Positions 59,231 through 64,000 of a stretch of 64,000 bases of DNA are shown here, piece by piece. The notes beneath the pieces are model-generated. The model was not told where the DNA came from. It worked only from the letters and a program-made list of their open reading frames with translations, and searched no databases. The translations under genes and the position numbers were made by a program. The stretch covers positions 1-64,000 of the forward strand of contig QCBL01000006.1 of the NCBI GenBank assembly GCA_003281625.1, written 5' to 3'. Within the stretch, counting starts at the first letter, position 1. Each line of letters starts with the position of its first letter. The DNA is from Prochlorococcus sp. AG-347-I04. Its GTDB lineage: Bacteria; Cyanobacteriota; Cyanobacteriia; PCC-6307; Cyanobiaceae.

Positions 59231-61516
59231 ATGTCAATGAAAACTAGTAGAGAAATTGCATTAGAGAGAAGAAAAGCTATGAGTGATAGCGGAAAAAAAG
59301 CTGTTGCCAATTCTTCTACTACTAAAGATAGGGTTCGCACATCTGATGATATGCAAATTTCTGGGATAAAATCTTCCATTGATAAAAATAGTACAAATAC
59401 TGCGAAAAAACATATTCCAACAGCAAAAATGAATAAAAAATCCTTTTCTAAAAATTTATCCAGCAAAGAACTTGTAATTGAAAGAAGGAAAGCAATGTCA
59501 ACTCATGGCAAATCAGCCATAAGTTCAACTGATAGAACTCGTACAGAAGCTAATAAAAAGATCCAAGTAAATGAAATTAAAATAACTCCAGATAAAAGCC
59601 CTGACTTATCAAATTCTGGTAATTCTGAGAATAAAGTTCTAAATACTAAAATTAAAAGAAGGGTAACTCAAAAAAGAAAACCTATCACAAATACAAGTAG
59701 AGATATTGTTTTGGCAAGAAGAGAGGCTCAATCTAAACATGGCAAATCAGCTTCTAAACAAAATAGTAGTGCAGCATCTTTAGCTAGAAGAGGAGATCCA
59801 GATTTATCAAGCAGAGAAATATCTCAAAGAGTTAGGGAATTAAGAAGTAAAACTGGAGCAACCTCAAAAAAAGGAAATGGTAAATGTAGACCATGTGGTC
59901 CAAATAAAAATGGATCAAAAATGAATATTGCTGATGCAAGTTGGAAAGTTGGTAAAAGTGAAACTAATTCTGGACAAACAGTAACTGGAACACAGGCTAA
60001 TAGGTCGTTAAAAACTACTGGTAATGAAGCTAGTACATGTAGAAGTGTCACAGGTACACAGTATTTGGGATCCGAAGTACTTAATCAATTTTGCCAAAAT
60101 CAACCTGAATATAAACAGCCAACTAGATCCTCAGTAACTTCAACATCAGCTGGAAATAAAGTCACAGGTAATGAGGTCGGAAGATCTGAGAAAGTTACTG
60201 GCGATGAACCTGGAACTTGCAAAAATGTAACTGGTACTGAATATAGTTCTGCAAATCAGTCAAAGGAATATTGTGGGGAAGTTCCCAAAAATCCCTCAAA
60301 GGTTAAACATAGTAATACAGCTGAGGGATTAAAAGTATCTGGGTCTTTACCTGGGAGATCTGCACTTGTAACTGGAGATGAGTCAGGATCTGGTCATCAA
60401 TTAACAGGCGATCAATATCTTGGTTCAGAAACTAATCCTAAAGGGAGATCTCATGAAAAAGTCGGGAAATACAATACATTAAATGGCAATGCATTAACTG
60501 GTACAGGAGTAGGGAGGTCTGAATTCGTTACTGGTAATGAACCAGGAAGTTGTAAAAATGTAACTGGCGATGAATATATTGGTTCCCAACAATACGAGTC
60601 ATTCTGTAAATCCAAACCAAAACCTGAAGCAATGAAGGTTGGAGTTAGTCTCTCAAATAACGCTAATGAGATTAGTGGTACCTTAACTGGTAGATCTGAG
60701 AAAGTTACTGGCGATGAACCTGGAACTTGCAAAAATGTAACTGGGACACCATATGCTGGATTAGATCAAGTTGAGGAAAATTGTAATTCTGACTTAATAA
60801 CTGAATTAAAAGATAAAAGAAAGATTTATTTAGGAGGCAGCTCAAATGCACGTCTTACTGGTATACAACCGGGTATCGGAGGAAGTATGACTGGAGCAGG
60901 CAAAGGTGCTTGTCTAAATCCAACAGGCACCCCTTATGTTGGCGGAGATCAGTTAGGTAATAATTGTTCCAATCATTCATCCGAAAAAAATTATGCCAAT
61001 AGTGAAAGAAAAAATTCAAGCTCATGGGAAGAATTTTCTGTAAATTCTCCCTCAAGAGATAAATACTCTGATAAAAAAAGAGATGGTGTAACAGGCAATG
61101 AGTATGAAAATGGCTCAAAGATTACAGGCCCATTCGATATGGCTAAGGACACAGTAACAGGGACAGAACAATTTAGGTTTGATAAAAACAAAAATTCCCT
61201 ACTTACCCCAAAAAAAGATTTACAGGAATTTGATTCTTCAAAAGAGAGAGCACAATCCAGAATTACTGGCGAGGGTCAATCCGCTGGGTTGAAGATAACA
61301 GGGGATGATTGGGCAAGAGGAAACAGGGTAACAGGTACTGAAGGAGCTTCAGCAAGAAAAAGAAATCCTACAAGACCAGGCATGACAAGTGCAATGCCAG
61401 TGATGGATATAAAAAGGAATGATGAAATGAAAGAGCCAGATTTCTTGATAACTGGATCAAGTGGTAATACTCGTGAAGGACAACTTGTTACCTTTTCAGG
61501 TGGTGCACGAGGGTAA
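59231..61516 (+). CDS. csoS2: Carboxysome scaffold protein CsoS2
   Basis: 761 residues from ATG 59231 (a TTG 9 bases earlier is less likely). The intrinsically disordered N-domain has four RuBisCO-binding repeats of SREIALERRKAMS type at about 6-24, 78-96, 156-174 and 193-209. A middle region of repeated VTG/VTGT...C motifs (about 230-570) binds shell, and the C-terminal region (about 580-761) with further ITG/VTG motifs ends GGARG. Two 53-base segments in the middle region are identical. No frameshift signal of the kind known for the short CsoS2A form was recognised. Confidence 0.96.
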   Translation: MSMKTSREIALERRKAMSDSGKKAVANSSTTKDRVRTSDDMQISGIKSSIDKNSTNTAKKHIPTAKMNKKSFSKNLSSKELVIERRKAMSTHGKSAISSTDRTRTEANKKIQVNEIKITPDKSPDLSNSGNSENKVLNTKIKRRVTQKRKPITNTSRDIVLARREAQSKHGKSASKQNSSAASLARRGDPDLSSREISQRVRELRSKTGATSKKGNGKCRPCGPNKNGSKMNIADASWKVGKSETNSGQTVTGTQANRSLKTTGNEASTCRSVTGTQYLGSEVLNQFCQNQPEYKQPTRSSVTSTSAGNKVTGNEVGRSEKVTGDEPGTCKNVTGTEYSSANQSKEYCGEVPKNPSKVKHSNTAEGLKVSGSLPGRSALVTGDESGSGHQLTGDQYLGSETNPKGRSHEKVGKYNTLNGNALTGTGVGRSEFVTGNEPGSCKNVTGDEYIGSQQYESFCKSKPKPEAMKVGVSLSNNANEISGTLTGRSEKVTGDEPGTCKNVTGTPYAGLDQVEENCNSDLITELKDKRKIYLGGSSNARLTGIQPGIGGSMTGAGKGACLNPTGTPYVGGDQLGNNCSNHSSEKNYANSERKNSSSWEEFSVNSPSRDKYSDKKRDGVTGNEYENGSKITGPFDMAKDTVTGTEQFRFDKNKNSLLTPKKDLQEFDSSKERAQSRITGEGQSAGLKITGDDWARGNRVTGTEGASARKRNPTRPGMTSAMPVMDIKRNDEMKEPDFLITGSSGNTREGQLVTFSGGARG
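60182..60234 (+). repeat. Perfect 53-base direct repeat in csoS2, copy 1
   Basis: Identical to 60692-60744. It encodes RSEKVTGDEPGTCKNVTG, one middle-region motif. The copies start 510 bases apart, a multiple of three, so recombination between them would delete 170 codons in frame. Confidence 0.97.
60692..60744 (+). repeat. Perfect 53-base direct repeat in csoS2, copy 2
   Basis: Second identical copy of the csoS2 segment at 60182-60234. Other middle-region repeats show synonymous and amino-acid differences, so exact identity here points to recent gene conversion or duplication. Confidence 0.97.
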
Positions 61517-61523
61517 TTAAATA

Positions 61524-63053
61524 ATGCCTTTAAGAGGACTGGCAAAAGCCAAGAACTTCACATTGGGGCCTACAGCTCCAATGAAAACTTTTACGGAAAA
61601 TATTCATACACAAACTAAAAAATCAAACGATTTAGGTAATTCTGGAAAATCTCATAAATTAACTAACAGTATCCAGAATGAAAATTTAAATAGGTATGAA
61701 AGCAAAATAAAAAGTGATTTTGATGAAATTGTTCCTACTTTAAAGGAAATTGCTCGAATACAACATCATGAAGATTTTATAAGTAAAGCTCAGTTAATAT
61801 CAAGAAAAAATTTGGGAATAGATTTACCTCTTCATGTATTAGATAAATCTTGGGTTAAACCTCTTGATATGAGAGCTCTATATGCATGGTGTGCTTTTAA
61901 ACAGCATGAGAAACTTAGTGACAATTTTTTTAAAAATGATCCTCTTGAAGGGGCTTCAGGGAGTAAAGGTGCGGAAGATTTTGAAAAATTTCTTTTAGAT
62001 TGTGGAATACATTTACTTGATATAACTCCTTGTTCGGATGGTCGATTAGCTCATTCAGTAGCATATGTAATGAGAATACCTTTTAGTTCAGTAAGAAGAA
62101 GATCTCACGCTGGTGCACTTTTTGATATTGAAAATACAGTAAATAGATGGGTAAAAACTGAACATAAAAGATATAGAGAGAATATCCCTAATGAAGCCTA
62201 TAAAGATACTAGGTACTTAAAAGTTGTAACTTATCATTTTAGTTCTGTAGATCCTTTGCATCAGGGATGCGCAGCTCATGGGAGTAATGACGAGTTAGCT
62301 GCAGAAGAAGGGAGAAGTAAACTATATGCTTTTAAAGAGGCCGTAGAGAATAGCTTTTGCTGTGGTGCTTCTGTGGATTTAATGTTAATTGGACTTGATA
62401 CAGACACTGATTCATTAAAAATACATATTCCAACTAGTGATGGAGGGATTGATTTAGAAAAAACTATTTCTACTTTAGAAATTTATAATTCAACAATAAA
62501 CTTTTCACAAGAGGATGCAGAGAGAGAAATTTGTCAAATAATCTCTAAACAATCTTCAAAAGATAAACTCATTGGACTGGAAAAATTTATGTATAAATTA
62601 ATTGTCAATAATCTTTCTCAAATTGATTATGTAAAGAGTTTTCATAATGGTTCTTATGAAGATATTGGACATGCAGAGAGGTTTATTGGAGTAGGTATAG
62701 GTTTTAAAGAAGTACATCTCAGAAATTTAACTTATTTTGCTCATTTAGATACAGTCGAAGAAGGGGCTCCAGATTTAGATGTAGGAGTGAAGATTTTTAC
62801 TGGACTAAATGTGTCTCAAGATCTACCTATTCCAGTAGTAATAAGATTTGATTACTCTGGCAAAGTACCCGGCGCAAAAGAGAGGGCAATAAAAGATTGT
62901 GAAAGGGTTAATAATGCGATATCAATTAGGTATAAAAATTTAGTTGATCAAGGTTTGTTGCATACTTGCTCTACTATTAGAGATAGAGACAACATTCATT
63001 CCGCCCAAATTATTGGAATGTCTTTAGATAAAAAAACAGAGGAGGCTCACTAA
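61524..63053 (+). CDS. csoSCA: Carboxysomal carbonic anhydrase CsoSCA
   Basis: A 509-residue shell-associated enzyme (also called csoS3) that converts bicarbonate to CO2 at RuBisCO. Catalytic zinc ligands and the Asp-Arg pair are visible: Cys170-x-Asp172-x-Arg174, His238 and Cys249, with the same spacing as the Halothiobacillus enzyme. The N-terminal 60 residues are disordered and probably bind RuBisCO. It follows csoS2 by seven bases and precedes csoS4A by two. Confidence 0.97.
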   Translation: MPLRGLAKAKNFTLGPTAPMKTFTENIHTQTKKSNDLGNSGKSHKLTNSIQNENLNRYESKIKSDFDEIVPTLKEIARIQHHEDFISKAQLISRKNLGIDLPLHVLDKSWVKPLDMRALYAWCAFKQHEKLSDNFFKNDPLEGASGSKGAEDFEKFLLDCGIHLLDITPCSDGRLAHSVAYVMRIPFSSVRRRSHAGALFDIENTVNRWVKTEHKRYRENIPNEAYKDTRYLKVVTYHFSSVDPLHQGCAAHGSNDELAAEEGRSKLYAFKEAVENSFCCGASVDLMLIGLDTDTDSLKIHIPTSDGGIDLEKTISTLEIYNSTINFSQEDAEREICQIISKQSSKDKLIGLEKFMYKLIVNNLSQIDYVKSFHNGSYEDIGHAERFIGVGIGFKEVHLRNLTYFAHLDTVEEGAPDLDVGVKIFTGLNVSQDLPIPVVIRFDYSGKVPGAKERAIKDCERVNNAISIRYKNLVDQGLLHTCSTIRDRDNIHSAQIIGMSLDKKTEEAH

Positions 63054-63055
63054 TT

Positions 63056-63307
63056 ATGTTAATTTGTAAGGTTGTAAAACCACTTGTTTCTACCAATAGG
63101 ATTCCTGGTTTTGAACATAAACATCTACAAGTTGTTTTGGATGGTTCTTCAAGTAAGGTTGCGGTAGATGCTGTTGGTTGTAAGCCAGGAGATTGGGTTA
63201 TTTGTGTTGGAAGTTCTGCTGCTAGGGAAGCAGCGGGAAGCAAATCTTATCCAAGTGATTTGACGATTGTTGGAATAATTGATCATTGGGATCCTGATAA
63301 GTCATAA
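63056..63307 (+). CDS. csoS4A: Carboxysome vertex protein CsoS4A (BMV pentamer)
   Basis: An 83-residue EutN/CcmL-like pentamer that closes the shell corners. MLICKVVKPLVSTNRIPGFEHKHL (start), the hydrophobic central strand DAVGCKPGDWVICVGSSAAREA and the late LTIVGIIDHWDPD are diagnostic. It lies two bases after csoSCA and 18 before csoS4B. Confidence 0.96.
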   Translation: MLICKVVKPLVSTNRIPGFEHKHLQVVLDGSSSKVAVDAVGCKPGDWVICVGSSAAREAAGSKSYPSDLTIVGIIDHWDPDKS

Positions 63308-63325
63308 AAAAGGAGGATAGAAATT

Positions 63326-63574
63326 GTGGAAATTATGAAGGTGTTAGGAAGGATGGTTTGTACTCAAAGAGTCGCTGGCTTAGGTTATATGAATTTACGA
63401 ATTTTAGAAAATAATAAAGGAAAGAAATTAGTTGCTGTTGATCCTGTTGGTGCCAGAGAAGGTAACTGGGTTTTTACTTCTAGTGGCTCTGCCGCTAGAT
63501 TTGCTTGCCCTAATCCAGAAATTCAAACCGATTTAACAATTGGTGGTATTATTGATTTCTGGGAGAGTGACTAA
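63326..63574 (+). CDS. csoS4B: Carboxysome vertex protein CsoS4B (BMV pentamer)
   Basis: An 82-residue paralog of CsoS4A: MKVLGRMVCTQRVAGLGYMNLRIL, DPVGAREGNWVFTSSGSAARFA, LTIGGIIDFWESD. The GTG at 63326 is chosen because AGGAGG (63311-63316) lies nine bases before it; the ATG at 63335 would be too far from this site. One of the few genes here with a strong Shine-Dalgarno. Confidence 0.94.
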   Translation: MEIMKVLGRMVCTQRVAGLGYMNLRILENNKGKKLVAVDPVGAREGNWVFTSSGSAARFACPNPEIQTDLTIGGIIDFWESD

Positions 63575-63651
63575 AAATTTTAACTTCAAAAATTTATTTA
63601 GAAACTGTGTTGAAGGTATAGTGTAAATATTAGTCTTGAATAAAGAATGTA

Positions 63652-63891
63652 ATGTGGAAAGAAAGAGAATCACCTTTGAGGATTGAAAAAAGATTTGAAT
63701 TTGATCATTACTCAAAAATTAGTAAATTCATGGGGGAAATTGAGAAATTATGTAAAGATAGGGATATATTTCCAAATATCAGCTTCGGTAAGAATTTTGT
63801 AAGTCTTTCAATATTTTTAGATAATAAAGAAATATCAAATAAGGAAAAGGAATTTTCAAAGGATATTGATAAATTTTATTTAGAGGATTAG
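63652..63891 (+). CDS. RuBisCO assembly factor acRAF (degenerate PCD-like)
   Basis: A 79-residue protein, MWKERESPLRIEKRFEF ... FPNISFGKNFVSLSIF. It has the fold of pterin-4a-carbinolamine dehydratase but lacks the catalytic His motif, which marks the carboxysome-associated acRAF found at this position in alpha-cyanobacteria, a RuBisCO assembly chaperone. It is 77 bases after csoS4B. The complete pterin dehydratase is separate (4311-4601). Confidence 0.88.
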   Translation: MWKERESPLRIEKRFEFDHYSKISKFMGEIEKLCKDRDIFPNISFGKNFVSLSIFLDNKEISNKEKEFSKDIDKFYLED

Positions 63892-63897
63892 TCCTTC

Positions 63898-64000
63898 TTA
63901 ATAATTACTTGGCTTGGCAATATCTCTTTTGATTAATGCCATTAAATACGTAGGGGCTTTATATCTACTAGGTAGGCATCTATTTAAAGTTTCAAGATGA
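63898..64000 (-). CDS. DUF3136-like small protein, truncated at the window end
   Basis: The minus-strand frame open to the window edge ends in HLETLNRCLPSRYKAP ... LMALIKRDIAKPSNY, resembling the C-terminus of the DUF3136 family of picocyanobacteria. Only about 34 residues are visible. It converges with acRAF, whose stop is six bases away. The start is outside the window. Confidence 0.6.
   Translation of the reverse strand, partial: HLETLNRCLPSRYKAPTYLMALIKRDIAKPSNY

Noticed and set aside
59231..61516. Programmed -1 frameshift as in proteobacterial csoS2
   Set aside because: I found no convincing slippery heptamer with a following structure in the middle region; only the full-length product is supported.
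59080..61545. Several antisense reading frames inside csoS2
   Set aside because: Repeated sense codons create repeated open antisense frames; no protein features of their own.

Overview
The window is a chromosomal segment of a streamlined, very AT-rich marine picocyanobacterium, almost certainly a high-light Prochlorococcus. The evidence is an alpha-carboxysome operon with form IA RuBisCO (csoS1, rbcL, rbcS, csoS2, csoSCA, csoS4A, csoS4B, acRAF), an upstream csoS1D, chlorophyll genes (por, chlL, chlB, chlN), photosystem genes (psb27, psaM), the cyanobacterial alkane pair (aar, ado), a ferrochelatase with a C-terminal LHC-type helix, very short spacers and many TTG starts. No rRNA, tRNA, insertion sequence, CRISPR array or prophage was found by eye. 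About 65 protein genes fill nearly all of the sequence.

Layout: 1-5.1 kb holds the 3' end of a larC-like gene, a membrane protein, and a leftward run of yjbQ, a pterin dehydratase, a CobW/COG0523 GTPase and an iron-type ABC permease. 5.2-14.8 kb holds an M32 peptidase, a complete family I pyrophosphatase, hemC, the principal sigma factor, priA, a DUF3153 protein, argB and a DUF2854 protein. 14.8-21.2 kb holds ssb, cobK, cutA and a leftward proS-psb27-purA-kinase run. 21.4-29.9 kb holds small unknown genes, a second pyrophosphatase with altered active-site residues, lepB, a double phosphatase, a CPBP protease, an FtsL-like gene with ftsI, and talB. 29.9-40.8 kb holds a pyrH-frr-reductase run, cobO, an orphan tyrosine recombinase, hemH, ilvB, and an S1-protein/Tab2/yfiH run. 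40.9-49.2 kb holds a creatininase-like gene, alkane synthesis with accA and an SDR, folE, trpF, a site-2 protease, a lipoate-ligase-like gene and psaM. 49.3-64 kb is the photosynthesis block: por facing chlL, chlB and chlN, then csoS1D, rdgB and the carboxysome/RuBisCO operon, ending in a partial DUF3136-like gene.

The right-hand block combines chlorophyll production with CO2 fixation. The carboxysome genes are all rightward with spacers of 3 to about 80 bases; hairpins on both sides of rbcLS could set RuBisCO-to-shell ratios, and a 19-base perfect dyad lies upstream of csoS1.

The most interesting observations are: a 14-15 base element present three times, only in the two longest non-coding gaps; a second pyrophosphatase lacking the catalytic general-base Asp; a yfiH-family gene whose conserved N-terminus can only be read from an AUU start behind a good ribosome-binding site; a perfect 53-base in-frame direct repeat in csoS2; and a perfect 21-base His-codon repeat in the CobW-family GTPase.
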